Assembly: GCA_903851195.1 (NCBI GenBank)
Contig: CAINNJ010000064.1
Span: 62,001-126,000 of the forward strand
DNA length: 64,000 bases
Origin: an uncultured Acidobacteriia bacterium
GTDB taxonomy: Bacteria; Acidobacteriota; Terriglobia; Bryobacterales; Bryobacteraceae
Direction of reading: 5' to 3'
Shown piece by piece: positions 43,096 through 51,649 of this stretch. How positions within the stretch are numbered: position 1 is the stretch's first letter; the number at the start of each line of letters is the position of its first letter. The notes below the pieces were generated by a model. It did no database searches and was not told where the DNA came from. It saw only the letters and a list, made by a program, of their open reading frames with translations. The translations under genes were made by a program, and so were the position numbers.

Positions 43096-44313
43096 TTGTT
43101 TCGATTCTTCCTGGCTTTATTTGCGATTCCGGCCGTGCTTTTCGGGCAGACCGGGAATAGGCTGCTGGTCCTGTCGATCGACGGGCTGGATGCGCCTTTT
43201 CTGAACGATCCGGCATTACGGGTGAAGGCTCCGAACCTGAGGCGGCTAATGCGGGAGGGCGCGAGCGCCACGGTGGTGGGCGTGACGCCGTCGGAGACGT
43301 GGCCGGCTTACGCGTCGCTGGTGACGGGGGTGGCGCCTTGGCTGACCGGCGTGCTGACGAACGATCTTCCGGCGACGGCTTTTCGGGCGACACCGTTGTG
43401 GGAAGCGGCGTCCCAAAAGGGTCTGACGGCGGCGACGGTTTACTGGCCGGGGACGATGGGCGCGAAGGTGGCGTTTAATCTGCCGCAGCTGCAGGAGAGT
43501 CAGAAGGGCGGTTCGGCGGCGTTCGATGCGATTGCGCAGAAGAGCAATCCGGCGGGGCTGGCGTCGAGGATCGAGAACAAATATCCGGCGTTCGGGAAGG
43601 AGTTGTGGACGGATTCGAATTCCGCGCAGGCGGCCATTTATCTGTTGACGACGGAAAAGCCGGACGTTTTATTCGTGCATTTTTCGGAAGTGGAAGCCGA
43701 GCAGAGGGAAACGGGCGCGCGGAGTCTTTATGCGCGGGAGATTCTGGAGAATTCGGACGATTTGGTGGGGCAGGTGCTGGCGAAGGCTCCGGCGGGCACG
43801 TTGACGGTGGTGGTTTCCGATCACGGATTCGAGAACAGCAACCGGACGGTGCGGCCGCGGGTAATGTTGCGGCAGGCGGGCGTCAAGGGGCGGGTGGAAG
43901 TGGCGGACGGGCTGATCGGCACGGCGGACGCGGCGGTGGCGGGGGCGTTGCGGGCTCTGCTGGTGGACGGGCGCAAGTACGGGCTGGCGCGCGAGGTGCC
44001 GATGGCGGAAGTGAAGGCGCGGGCGCAGGGTCATGCGAAGTGGGTGGCGGCGTTCGATACGCTGCCGGATTTCGTGGCGACGGAAGAGGAGCGCGGGGCG
44101 GCGGTGGGGAACGGCAGCCATGTGGCGACGCACGGGGTGTGGCCGAACCGGCCGGGGTACCGGTCGATTTTTATCATGGCTGGGCCGGGAGTGCGGAGCG
44201 TGAAGCTGGGGGAGATCGAAATGCTGCAGATCGCGCCGACGCTGGCGGAGGCGGTGGGGGTGAGGCTGCCGGCGGCTAAGGATTCTTCGTTGTGGCGGCA
44301 GATTACGCGGTAG
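43096..44313 (+). CDS. Secreted alkaline-phosphatase-superfamily phosphodiesterase
   Basis: 405 aa with a signal peptide (LFRFFLALFAIPAVLFG). Metal and nucleophile positions of type I phosphodiesterase/nucleotide pyrophosphatases are visible: VLSIDGLDAPFL, PSETWPAYASLVTG with the Thr nucleophile near SETWP, LFVHFSEVE, VVSDHGFE and a late NGSHVATHGVW. It would hydrolyse phosphodiester or pyrophosphate bonds outside the cytoplasm. The start is TTG 43096; tacact (43085-43090) precedes it by 5 bases, perhaps a leaderless promoter. Confidence 0.85.
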   Translation: MFRFFLALFAIPAVLFGQTGNRLLVLSIDGLDAPFLNDPALRVKAPNLRRLMREGASATVVGVTPSETWPAYASLVTGVAPWLTGVLTNDLPATAFRATPLWEAASQKGLTAATVYWPGTMGAKVAFNLPQLQESQKGGSAAFDAIAQKSNPAGLASRIENKYPAFGKELWTDSNSAQAAIYLLTTEKPDVLFVHFSEVEAEQRETGARSLYAREILENSDDLVGQVLAKAPAGTLTVVVSDHGFENSNRTVRPRVMLRQAGVKGRVEVADGLIGTADAAVAGALRALLVDGRKYGLAREVPMAEVKARAQGHAKWVAAFDTLPDFVATEEERGAAVGNGSHVATHGVWPNRPGYRSIFIMAGPGVRSVKLGEIEMLQIAPTLAEAVGVRLPAAKDSSLWRQITR

Positions 44314-44348
44314 GGGGTCGGCAGGGTGATCGCGTAATGTTTGCAGGC

Positions 44349-44702
44349 TACTCCCTGCCGCGCAAGATGGCAGCGAGAACGCGGGGGTTGCGTCGTGCGT
44401 GCATCACCGCGACAATCCACAATGGCTTCTCATCCGGCGCGCAGGCAATCAGATATTCCCGCACCAGAATGAACCGCAACGGTCGCCCGTGAGGTCAGGC
44501 CTTCTATGACCTGATAGGGGGGTACAACACGACGGCGCGAATCCGGCACAGAATCTCCTCGCGGACACGTCGAGCCGCGAGCGGGCTGTCTTCCGCGATG
44601 TACTCCCAGATCTCTATTACTCACAGATCTCTATTACTCACAGATCTCTATGACGTCTTGCGCCGCGAGGGGATGAAGAGCAAAGCCGCGCTCTGCGATC
44701 AT
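44349..44702 (-). pseudogene. Broken ParE/RelE-family toxin gene
   Basis: The minus strand from ATG 44702 encodes MIAERGFALHPLAAQDVIEI and then hits a stop inside a 17-bp tandem repeat. Removing the two extra repeat units restores WEYIAEDSPLAARRVREEIL, and another frame later gives RPLRFILVREYLIACAPDE and ends VMHARRNPRVLAAILRGRE. That order is a ParE/RelE-type mRNase or gyrase-inhibitor toxin of normal length. At least two further indels lie between these parts (around caggtcat and acgggcgacc), so the gene is dead. Its start overlaps the antitoxin stop, the usual arrangement. Confidence 0.85.
44607..44650 (-). repeat. 17-bp tandem repeat (2.6 copies) that breaks the toxin gene
   Basis: cagatctctattactca occurs twice exactly (44607-44623, 44624-44640), followed by cagatctcta. 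The net insertion of 34 bp shifts the toxin frame and introduces in-frame stops. Confidence 0.92.
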
Positions 44703-44947
44703 TGTTTGCTGAGCAGGTCATTCTCACGGCGACGAAGGCCCTCGAAGAATTCCTCGCCGTCGATGGGCTTCACCCTGCCGCTTTTCAGGTCGTCATAGCG
44801 GCTGTCGAGCATTTCGCGGGTCTGTGCAAGCTCGTTGATATATTCGCCTACAAGATCCTGCACGAACGCGTCGGCGCTTTCGCGTCCGCTCAGGGCGGCG
44901 AGGTCGTTGAGCTTCTTTTCTACATCCGGGGCGAAATGTACATCCAT
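44699..44947 (-). CDS. Antitoxin-like small protein (partner of the broken toxin)
   Basis: 82 aa, helical, charged: MDVHFAPDVEKKLNDLAALS, then an EYINELAQTREMLDSRYDDL helix and PIDGEEFFEGLR. The position immediately upstream and overlapping a ParE/RelE toxin start (stop TGA shares bases with ATG) and the pattern of an N-terminal DNA-binding strand plus C-terminal toxin-wrapping helix fit a ParD-like antitoxin. It is intact although its toxin is broken. Confidence 0.75.
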   Translation of the reverse strand: MDVHFAPDVEKKLNDLAALSGRESADAFVQDLVGEYINELAQTREMLDSRYDDLKSGRVKPIDGEEFFEGLRRRENDLLSKQ

Positions 44948-45072
44948 GCCTTCAAAGTACGCGAAAAGGGATTTGGGGCAACATTTGAGGGGCCAGCTGA
45001 GGATACGGCGCCAGATTACGCGGTAGTCATCCAGAGGGAATTCGAGCAGGCTACGGATTGGTCACCGGAGAT

Positions 45073-45133
45073 GTTGACGGGTTTCCAACCCGCCGCCGGA
45101 TGCCATCCGGCCCCACATCGGGAGAACACATTT
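45073..45133. repeat. Dispersed double-hairpin element, copy 1
   Basis: Contains stem 1 cgggtt-tcc-aacccg and stem 2 gccggat-gcc-atccggc, then ccccacatcgggagaacac. It matches 55871-55930 over its length with scattered changes. It lies at the 3' end of the PA14 gene, in the gap between the antitoxin and that gene. Confidence 0.8.
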
Positions 45134-45722
45134 AATTGCGGCGAAGTGTGGGCCGGCTTTCGGGCGCAGGCGCGTCGGGCGGCGGCTGGAAATCGATGAG
45201 ATCGAAGATGCGCCTTTTGCCTTTCGGCGGCTCGACTTCAAGAACGAGCGCGATGTAGGGAACGGGTCCCTGGAAGTAGGACACGCGCATCTCGTGCCAT
45301 CCGGCCGTTAGCCGCACGCGGCCTTCTTCGGTCTGGGCGGCGTGGACACCGTCGTTGGCCACGACCGTTTTGCCGTCAATTTTGACCTGCCCGCCGTCGT
45401 CGACGGTGAGCTGGAAGTAGTAATCTCCCGGCGTGGTCACGTAGAACCGGCCGGTGTAGTCGATGCCGAACCACTCGTCGCCGTAATTCTGCAAGGGGTA
45501 GTTCAGTCTGGTTGTGTAGACTTCTCCGACCGGCTTGAAGGTCGCGAAGTTGGGCAATGCACTGGTATTTTTGGGGAGACGGTAGACGAGGCCCCGGAAT
45601 GCGCCGGGAGCGGGTGTGGTGCTTCCGAAAACCGGTCCGGCGGGCTTCTTTATTTCAGCCGCTTCGATGGCGGTCTGCGTCGCGAGCAGCGCCAGAATGA
45701 CCGGAAAAAGGTGGCGCGACAT
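45132..45722 (-). CDS. Secreted PA14-domain protein
   Basis: 196 aa from ATG 45722 (MSRHLFPVILALLATQTAIEA, a signal peptide); the track start is 41 codons further upstream and overlaps the divergent cyclase gene. The mature part is a PA14-type beta barrel: GDEWFGIDYTGRFYVTTPGD, YYFQLTVDDGGQVKIDG, VRLTAGWHEMRVSYFQG. PA14 domains bind carbohydrates. The C-terminus (PPPDAPAPESRP) is low-complexity. It is divergent from the cyclase with a 48-bp gap. Confidence 0.8.
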   Translation of the reverse strand: MSRHLFPVILALLATQTAIEAAEIKKPAGPVFGSTTPAPGAFRGLVYRLPKNTSALPNFATFKPVGEVYTTRLNYPLQNYGDEWFGIDYTGRFYVTTPGDYYFQLTVDDGGQVKIDGKTVVANDGVHAAQTEEGRVRLTAGWHEMRVSYFQGPVPYIALVLEVEPPKGKRRIFDLIDFQPPPDAPAPESRPTLRRN

Positions 45723-45770
45723 GGGGAACAGAATATCAGTCGCGGCGGGGTTCGTGCCAGGATTGTGTCT

Positions 45771-46406
45771 GTGAACAACTGGATCGACGTAACGGTTCCG
45801 GTCCGCAACGGCATGGTGCACTGGCCGGGGGACCCCGCATTCCATATCAAGAGATTACTGGATCAGAAGAACGGCGATATGTGCACGCTTTCGCACATTG
45901 AACTCAGCGTGCATACGGGGACGCACATGGATGCTCCGCTGCATTTTCTGCAGGACGCGCCGACCATCGACACCATGCCCATTGAGGCGACGGTGGGGGC
46001 GGCGCGGGTGATCGAGATTCCGGACCGGGATTTCGTGGATCGGGACGCGCTGGCGGGGCACGGGCCGCAGCGGGGCGAACGGCTGCTGATCAAGACACGG
46101 AACTCGGCGGGGTGCTGGGACACGGATGAGTTTCAGGAAGACTTCGTGTACATCAATCAGAGCGGGGCGGAGTATCTGGCGGAGTGCGGCGTGCGGACAG
46201 TGGGCGTGGATTATTTGTCCGTCGGCGGATTCGGGAAAGATATTACGGAGACGCACCAGGCGATTTTGGGGGCGGGGATCTGGATTGTGGAGGGGCTGGA
46301 TTTGGGCGCGGTGGCGGCGGGTGCGTATGAGATGATCTGCCTGCCGCTGAAGCTGGTGGGGGCGGACGGGGCTCCGGCGCGGGCGGTGTTGAGGAGGTCG
46401 GAATGA
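45771..46406 (+). CDS. Cyclase/kynurenine-formamidase-like metal hydrolase
   Basis: 211 aa from GTG 45771 (NNWIDVTVPVRNGMVHWPGD); an alternative GTG is two codons earlier, and the track's long N-terminus is a shadow of the PA14 gene. The zinc-binding signature HTGTHMDAPLHF is intact. Later GVDYLSVGGFG and ETHQAILGAGIWIVEGLDL are typical of the PF04199 cyclase family, which hydrolyses amide or ester bonds in small molecules. Its stop overlaps the dehydrogenase start (ATGA), so the two are translationally coupled. Substrate unknown; formylkynurenine is one possibility, with no tryptophan-pathway neighbours to support it. Confidence 0.82.
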   Translation: MNNWIDVTVPVRNGMVHWPGDPAFHIKRLLDQKNGDMCTLSHIELSVHTGTHMDAPLHFLQDAPTIDTMPIEATVGAARVIEIPDRDFVDRDALAGHGPQRGERLLIKTRNSAGCWDTDEFQEDFVYINQSGAEYLAECGVRTVGVDYLSVGGFGKDITETHQAILGAGIWIVEGLDLGAVAAGAYEMICLPLKLVGADGAPARAVLRRSE

Positions 46407-47497
46407 AGGCAGCGGCGGTATTTCCGGGGACGAAGACGCTGGGGGTGGTGAAAGACTTCGCGGAGCCGAAGCTGACGAGTCCGACGGGCGTGAAGCTGCG
46501 GATTCTGAGTGTGGGCGTGTGCGGGACGGATCGGGAGATTGCGTCCTTTGTGTATGGCACGCCGCCGGACGGATCCGATTATCTGGTGCTGGGTCATGAG
46601 GCGTTCGCGGAAGTGGTGGAAGTAGGCGCGGCGGTGACGGATTTCCGGCCGGGGGATCTGGCGATTCCGATGGTGCGGCGCCCGTGCGCGGCGCCGGGGT
46701 GCGTGGCGTGCCGGGCGGAGCGGCCGGACTTCTGCATGACGGGCGAGTACACGGAGCGGGGAATCATGAAGATGCATGGCTTCATGACGGATCTGGTGGT
46801 GGAAGAGGCGCGGTACCTGAACGCGGTGCCGGCGGCGATCCGGGATGTCGGCGTGCTGGTGGAGCCGCTGACGATTGCGGAGAAGGCGCTGCTGGAAGCG
46901 GTGAAGGTGCAGAGCCGGCTGCCGTGGGAGTTTTCGGCGTATCCGCATCGGGCGGTGGTGCTGGGAGCGGGTCCGGTGGGGCTGCTGGGCGCGATGGCGC
47001 TGGTGAATCACGGGTATGCGGTGACGGTGTATTCGCTGGAGAGGGAGCCGAACGCGTCGGCGGAGATCGTGAAGGCGATTGGCGGGAAGTACATTTCGTC
47101 GCAGGACCGGACGGTGGAGCAGATGGCGGCGGAGGTGGGGGCGATCGATCTGGTGTATGAGGCGACAGGGGCGTCGAAACTGGCTTTCGATGTGTTGCGC
47201 GTGCTGGGGCCGAACGGGCTTTATGTATTGACGGGAGTGCCGGGGCGGCATGGTCCGACGGAGTTCGATACGGACACGATCATGCGGAATCTGGTGCTGC
47301 ACAACCAGTGCGTGATGGGGACGGTGAATGCGGGGAAAGACGCGTTCGAGCATGCCATCGCGGATCTGCAGGCGTTCGATGCGAAGTGGCCGGCGGCGGT
47401 GCGGGCGCTGATTACGGGGCGGTTCGGGATCGACGATTTCGCGACGCCGGTGCTGCACCCTAAAGGGATCAAGAATATTATCGAAATCGCCCATTAA
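46403..47497 (+). CDS. Glucose-1-dehydrogenase-type MDR dehydrogenase
   Basis: A 364-aa zinc-dependent dehydrogenase resembling archaeal-type glucose dehydrogenases: GVCGTDREI (catalytic Cys), VLGHEAFAEV, a four-ligand region RRPCAAPGCVACRAERPDFC, GIMKMHGFMTDLVVEE, Rossmann motif VLGAGPVGLLGA, and the C-terminal NKxxxGTVNAG-like NQCVMGTVNAGKDAFE. It would oxidise an aldose to its lactone with NAD(P). The ATGA overlap with the cyclase and an 11-bp gap to the glycoside hydrolase suggest one operon acting on sugars. Confidence 0.88.
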   Translation: MKAAAVFPGTKTLGVVKDFAEPKLTSPTGVKLRILSVGVCGTDREIASFVYGTPPDGSDYLVLGHEAFAEVVEVGAAVTDFRPGDLAIPMVRRPCAAPGCVACRAERPDFCMTGEYTERGIMKMHGFMTDLVVEEARYLNAVPAAIRDVGVLVEPLTIAEKALLEAVKVQSRLPWEFSAYPHRAVVLGAGPVGLLGAMALVNHGYAVTVYSLEREPNASAEIVKAIGGKYISSQDRTVEQMAAEVGAIDLVYEATGASKLAFDVLRVLGPNGLYVLTGVPGRHGPTEFDTDTIMRNLVLHNQCVMGTVNAGKDAFEHAIADLQAFDAKWPAAVRALITGRFGIDDFATPVLHPKGIKNIIEIAH

Positions 47498-47508
47498 AAG
47501 GGGGACGC

Positions 47509-50148
47509 ATGAATCCGGAACAGGTTCGCCTCGGAGAAGACGCGCGGCGGGAGCAGGACTGGAAGCGGTGGGGCCCTTATCTTTCCGAGCGGCAGTGGGG
47601 CACGGTGCGGGAAGATTATTCGGCGACAGGGCAGTGCTGGAAATATTTTCCGCACGACCATGCGCGGAGCCGGGCTTACCGGTGGGGCGAAGACGGGCTG
47701 ATGGGGTTGTGCGACCGGCAGGGGCGGATGTGTTTCTCGGTGGCGCTCTGGAACGGGAAAGATCCGATTCTGAAGGAGCGGCTGTTCGGGCTGACGGGCG
47801 AGGAAGGCAATCACGGCGAGGATGTGAAAGAAGCGTATTTCTTTCTCGATTCGACGCCGACGCATTCCTACTTAAAGGGGCTGTATAAGTATCCGCAGCG
47901 GGCGTATCCGTACGAGCGGTTACTGGCGGAGAACCGGCGGCGTTCGCGGGAGGAGCGCGAGTTCGAGTTACTGGACACGGATGCGTTCGAAGGGAACCGT
48001 TACTTCGATGTGCAGACGGAGTACGCGAAGGTGTCGCCGAACGATTTGCTGATCCGGGTGCGGATTTCGAATCGGGGTCCGGAGGAGTGGACGCTGCATG
48101 TGCTGCCGACGGTGTGGTTCCGGAATGGGTGGAGCTGGGGGCGGACGGGAGAGGGCTACTGGCCGAAGCCTTCGATCCGGCAGACCGGTGCGGGGAGCGT
48201 GCATTGCGAGCACGAGTCGCTGGGAGCGTTTTCGTTTGAAGCAATGACGGCGCCGGCTGAGTGGCTGTTCACGGATAACGAGACGAATACGGAGCGGCTG
48301 TATGGCGTTCCGAATGAGAACCCGTATGTGAAAGACGCGTTCGACCGGTATGTGGTTCAGGGGGAAAGGGGGGCGGTGAATCCCGCTAAGACGGGGACGA
48401 AGGCGGCGGCCTATTACCGGGTGACGATTGCGGCGGGCGGGGAGACGGAACTGCGGTTTCGGTTGCGCGCGGACGGGGAGCGGCGCGAGGTGGACTTCGG
48501 GGCGGTATTCGCGGAGCGGCTGCTCGAGGCGGATTTGTTTTACGGATTCGGCCATGCGGACGAGCAGGTTCCGGTGGAGCTGAAGATCGCGCGGGAGGCT
48601 TACGGGAGCCTGTTGTGGTCGAAGCAGTTTTACCATTTCGGGGTGCTGGAGTGGCTGGAGGGGGATCCGACGAAGCCGAAACCGCCGGAGAGCCGGTGGA
48701 AGGGCCGGAACGCCGGGTGGACGCATCTGTACAACCGGGACGTGGTGTCGATGCCGGACAACTGGGAGTTTCCGTGGTATGCGTCGTGGGATCTGGCGTT
48801 CCATATGGTGGCATTCGCGGAAATCGATCCGCATTTCGCCAAAGAGCAGCTGATTTTGCTGCTGCGCGAGTGGTATATGCATCCGAGCGGGCAGATTCCG
48901 GCTTATGAGTTCGCGTTCAGCGACGTGAATCCGCCGGTGCATGCGTGGGCGGCGTGGCGCGTTTATAAGATTTCCGCGCCGGCGGGACAGCGCGACCGGG
49001 GATTTCTGGAGCGGGTGTTTCAGAAACTGCTGCTGAATTTCACGTGGTGGGTGAACCGGAAGGACGTGGACGGGAACCAGGTGTTTTCGGGAGGGTTCCT
49101 GGGGCTGGATAATATCGGCGTGTTCGACCGGTCGCAACCGCTGCCGGAGGGCGGCGTGCTGGAGCAGGCGGACGGGACGGCGTGGATGGGGTTCTACTGC
49201 CTGACGATGTTCGCGATGGCCATGGAACTGGCGGTGGAAGATCCGGTATTCGAAGATATCGCGTCGAAATTCTTCGAGCATTTCATCGCGATCGCCGATG
49301 CGATGAATACGCTGGGCGGGCACGGATTGTGGGATGAGGAAGACGGCTTTTATTACGACCAGGTGAGAATAGGCGGGGAGACGGTGCCGCTTAAACTGCG
49401 GAGCATGGTGGGGCTGATTCCGCTGTTCGGCGTGTCGATTCTGCATGAAGACCGGATTCAGCGGCTGCCGGGATTTCAGAAGCGGCTGACATGGTTCCTG
49501 CGGAACCGGGGGGATTTGTATCAGCAGATTTCCATGCTGGATGCGTGCGGGACGGGCGAGCATCAGAGGCGGCTGCTGGCGATTCCTTCGAAGGAGCGGC
49601 TGACGCGGGTGATGCGGCGGTTGCTGGACGAGAAGGAGTTTCTGTCGCCGTTCGGGATTCGGGCGTTGTCGGCGGTTTACCGGGATAAGCCGTACACGTT
49701 GCGGATCGACGGGGAGACGCGTGTGGTGAGTTACGATCCGGCGGAATCGACATCGAATGTGTTCGGGGGGAATTCGAACTGGCGGGGGCCGGTGTGGCTG
49801 CCGGTGAATTATTTGTTATTGGAGGCTTTGGAACGATATCACCATTTTTATGGGGATGAATTCCGGGTGGAATGTCCGGTGGGTTCGGGGAAGATGCTGA
49901 CGCTGCGGCAGGTGGCGCAGGAGATTAACCGGCGGCTGTGCACGTTGTTTCTGCCGGATGCGGAGGGGGGCGCGCCGTGGCAGGGAGGGCGGGAGATCTG
50001 GAAAGATCCGCACTGGAAGGGAATGCGTTGTTTTAATGAATATTTCGACGCGGAGACGGGGCGCGGGTGCGGGGCGGAGCATCAGACGGGGTGGACGGCG
50101 CTGATTGCGCGGTGCATGCAGGATTTGCTGGAGCGGCGGTCGGAGTAG
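47509..50148 (+). CDS. GH63-like glucosidase (MGH1 family)
   Basis: 879 aa, no signal peptide, so probably cytoplasmic. An N-terminal beta domain (residues ~1-360) is followed by an (alpha/alpha)6 barrel. Recognisable segments are MSMPDNWEFPWYASWDLAFH-type VSMPDNWEFPWYASWD, FFAKEQL-like HFAKEQLILLLREWYMHPSG, QIPAYEFAFSDVNPPVHAWA and NSNWRGPVWLPVNYLLLEAL. These match bacterial proteins annotated as glucosidase, related to mannosyl-oligosaccharide glucosidase, which release glucose from oligosaccharides. The upstream glucose-dehydrogenase-like gene could use that product. The 3' gap to the convergent gene is 11 bp. Confidence 0.85.
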   Translation: MNPEQVRLGEDARREQDWKRWGPYLSERQWGTVREDYSATGQCWKYFPHDHARSRAYRWGEDGLMGLCDRQGRMCFSVALWNGKDPILKERLFGLTGEEGNHGEDVKEAYFFLDSTPTHSYLKGLYKYPQRAYPYERLLAENRRRSREEREFELLDTDAFEGNRYFDVQTEYAKVSPNDLLIRVRISNRGPEEWTLHVLPTVWFRNGWSWGRTGEGYWPKPSIRQTGAGSVHCEHESLGAFSFEAMTAPAEWLFTDNETNTERLYGVPNENPYVKDAFDRYVVQGERGAVNPAKTGTKAAAYYRVTIAAGGETELRFRLRADGERREVDFGAVFAERLLEADLFYGFGHADEQVPVELKIAREAYGSLLWSKQFYHFGVLEWLEGDPTKPKPPESRWKGRNAGWTHLYNRDVVSMPDNWEFPWYASWDLAFHMVAFAEIDPHFAKEQLILLLREWYMHPSGQIPAYEFAFSDVNPPVHAWAAWRVYKISAPAGQRDRGFLERVFQKLLLNFTWWVNRKDVDGNQVFSGGFLGLDNIGVFDRSQPLPEGGVLEQADGTAWMGFYCLTMFAMAMELAVEDPVFEDIASKFFEHFIAIADAMNTLGGHGLWDEEDGFYYDQVRIGGETVPLKLRSMVGLIPLFGVSILHEDRIQRLPGFQKRLTWFLRNRGDLYQQISMLDACGTGEHQRRLLAIPSKERLTRVMRRLLDEKEFLSPFGIRALSAVYRDKPYTLRIDGETRVVSYDPAESTSNVFGGNSNWRGPVWLPVNYLLLEALERYHHFYGDEFRVECPVGSGKMLTLRQVAQEINRRLCTLFLPDAEGGAPWQGGREIWKDPHWKGMRCFNEYFDAETGRGCGAEHQTGWTALIARCMQDLLERRSE

Positions 50149-50159
50149 AGGGGCGGGGT

Positions 50160-50561
50160 TCAGGTTTCAGACGGTCTTTTGGAAACAGCAAAGATGAGGA
50201 AGCAGCCGCTGGCGAGGGCCACGGCGGCCCCGGCGCGGAGGACGGCAGTGCCCTGCGCGTTCTCCCATTCCATGACCGTGCGCGCGCGATCCGGTCCCAG
50301 AAGGGCCGCGGAAAGAGCCTGCAGGCACATCACGGTTGCTAAAGCGGTCAGGATGCGGGGCCAGCGAGAGCTCGGGGCAGCCAGAAAGAGCCCCAGACCC
50401 ATGGCGTTGCGAACAGCGATCAGCGCGTAAAACAGGCCCGGCGTGGCGTAGTAGAACCGGCGGAGCGCCGTTCCGCCATCGGGGGAAACGATACCGCCTA
50501 TGCCGATGGCGATGCACAGGATCGCGACTGGCCAGGCGGCAAATCTCAGGTCTTTTTTCAT
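50160..50561 (-). CDS. Small four-helix membrane protein
   Basis: 133 aa from ATG 50561 (MKKDLRFAAWPVAILCIAIG); the longer track start overlaps the TonB-like gene. Four hydrophobic segments are visible (residues ~8-25, ~45-65, ~75-95, ~105-125) with LFYALIAVRNAMGLGLFLAA in the middle. No family assigned with confidence. Its start overlaps the stop of the upstream TonB-domain gene (50558-50561), so they are coupled. Confidence 0.65.
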   Translation of the reverse strand: MKKDLRFAAWPVAILCIAIGIGGIVSPDGGTALRRFYYATPGLFYALIAVRNAMGLGLFLAAPSSRWPRILTALATVMCLQALSAALLGPDRARTVMEWENAQGTAVLRAGAAVALASGCFLIFAVSKRPSET

Positions 50562-50923
50562 TGGGATGGAGTAGGGGGCAACCGGAAGCTGATTTCGGCC
50601 CGGACTTTGGAGGGGATGGGACCGAGGGAGTTGGTGGCGGGGTGGAAACGCCACTGCTGCAGGCATTCGACGGCTTTTTCGTCGAGGCCCTTGCCGAGAC
50701 TGCGAAGGACGATGATTTCGGAGGGCGTTCCGTCGGTTTCGACGGTGAAGGACAGGAGGACGGCGCCTTCGAGTTTGGCGTCGAGGGCTTCCTGGGTGTA
50801 GGTGGGACGGGCGGATTTCAGTACACGGGCCGGGTAGGTTGTGGGGAATGTCTGGGAGTCCGCGGCGATGACGAGAGACAGCAGGAGGCCGAGTTTCAGG
50901 AACGGCTGTCTGAGCGTGCGCAT
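50558..50923 (-). CDS. TonB C-terminal-domain secreted protein
   Basis: 121 aa with a signal peptide or anchor (FLKLGLLLSLVIAADSQ) and a single TonB/TolA C-terminal fold: YPARVLKSARPTYTQEALDA, LEGAVLLSFTVETDGTPSEI, LDEKAVECLQQWRFHPA. In TonB this domain touches outer-membrane receptors, but here the membrane-anchored Pro-rich spacer is missing, so it is a stand-alone TonB_C protein of a type common in acidobacteria; its partner is unknown. Confidence 0.82.
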   Translation of the reverse strand: MRTLRQPFLKLGLLLSLVIAADSQTFPTTYPARVLKSARPTYTQEALDAKLEGAVLLSFTVETDGTPSEIIVLRSLGKGLDEKAVECLQQWRFHPATNSLGPIPSKVRAEISFRLPPTPSQ

Positions 50924-50935
50924 GGCAAGAGGCTT

Positions 50936-51649
50936 TCAGGCCGCGGCCGGACGTTCAAACTGCAAGGCCTGACGGGCGCGCCGGATTTCGGTGTCGAGGT
51001 CACTCTGACCTTTGTCGATGAGCGGTTCAAGAATGACGGGAATGTCTTGGGGTATCCATTTCGCGACACGCTGGAAGGCGGAAGTCGCGTTGAGCGAAAT
51101 CGGATCGTGCCGACTGGCCGTATTGACCTCACTGATGTGAACTTCGGCGAGCCGTTCGCCAAAGGCCCGCAGGAGAAAAGCGGCTTCTGTCATGGTCGGG
51201 TCTACCTGTCTGGCGTGCCCGATGTCGAAACAGAATTTTGCGTCCGGAAGGAGGTCGAAAACAGTTTGCAATTCGGCCACGGTTCGTCCCACCGATTTGC
51301 GCTTGTCCATGTTCTCGATCAGGAGTCTGCCGCCGAATCGGCGCCACAGAGCGGGGGTGAAGATAACGTCCGGATGGACCACTATGGGGTAGTCAGCGGC
51401 TTGCGGGGAACTGAGAATCTGAATTACGCCGGACTCGGCTTGTAAATCAAAGCGGCTGGGCGCGTGGATCGAGGTGAAGGTGAAGTTTTGGAGATCCAGG
51501 TCCGGGAGCGAGGTCACGAGCGGCTCGAGTTCGTCCATGCGGAGGGCTGAAAGTTCCACGGTGTGGACGTGGTGATTTTGCAGTAGCCTGAGCGCGCGGC
51601 GGAAGTCGCCTCGCGCCAGAGCACCGGTGGAGAAACCAATTGGCCGCAT
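50936..51649 (-). CDS. Xylose-isomerase-like TIM-barrel protein
   Basis: 237 aa from ATG 51649 (the track adds one TTG codon). IGFSTGALARGDFRRALRLL, HTVELSALRM, FTSIHAPSRFDL, LLIENMDKRKSVGRTVAELQ, AKFCFDIGHARQVDP and LAEVHISEVN follow the strand order and metal-ligand pattern (E, D/H, H, E) of the AP-endonuclease-2/xylose-isomerase-like family. Members are sugar-phosphate isomerases, epimerases or endonuclease IV-like nucleases. It shares TGATG with the preceding nucleotidyltransferase stop, so the two proteins are probably made together. Confidence 0.8.
   Translation of the reverse strand: MRPIGFSTGALARGDFRRALRLLQNHHVHTVELSALRMDELEPLVTSLPDLDLQNFTFTSIHAPSRFDLQAESGVIQILSSPQAADYPIVVHPDVIFTPALWRRFGGRLLIENMDKRKSVGRTVAELQTVFDLLPDAKFCFDIGHARQVDPTMTEAAFLLRAFGERLAEVHISEVNTASRHDPISLNATSAFQRVAKWIPQDIPVILEPLIDKGQSDLDTEIRRARQALQFERPAAA

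Noticed and set aside
44607-44650. CRISPR array
   Set aside because: The units are 17 bp, directly abutting without spacers, and lie inside a toxin gene.
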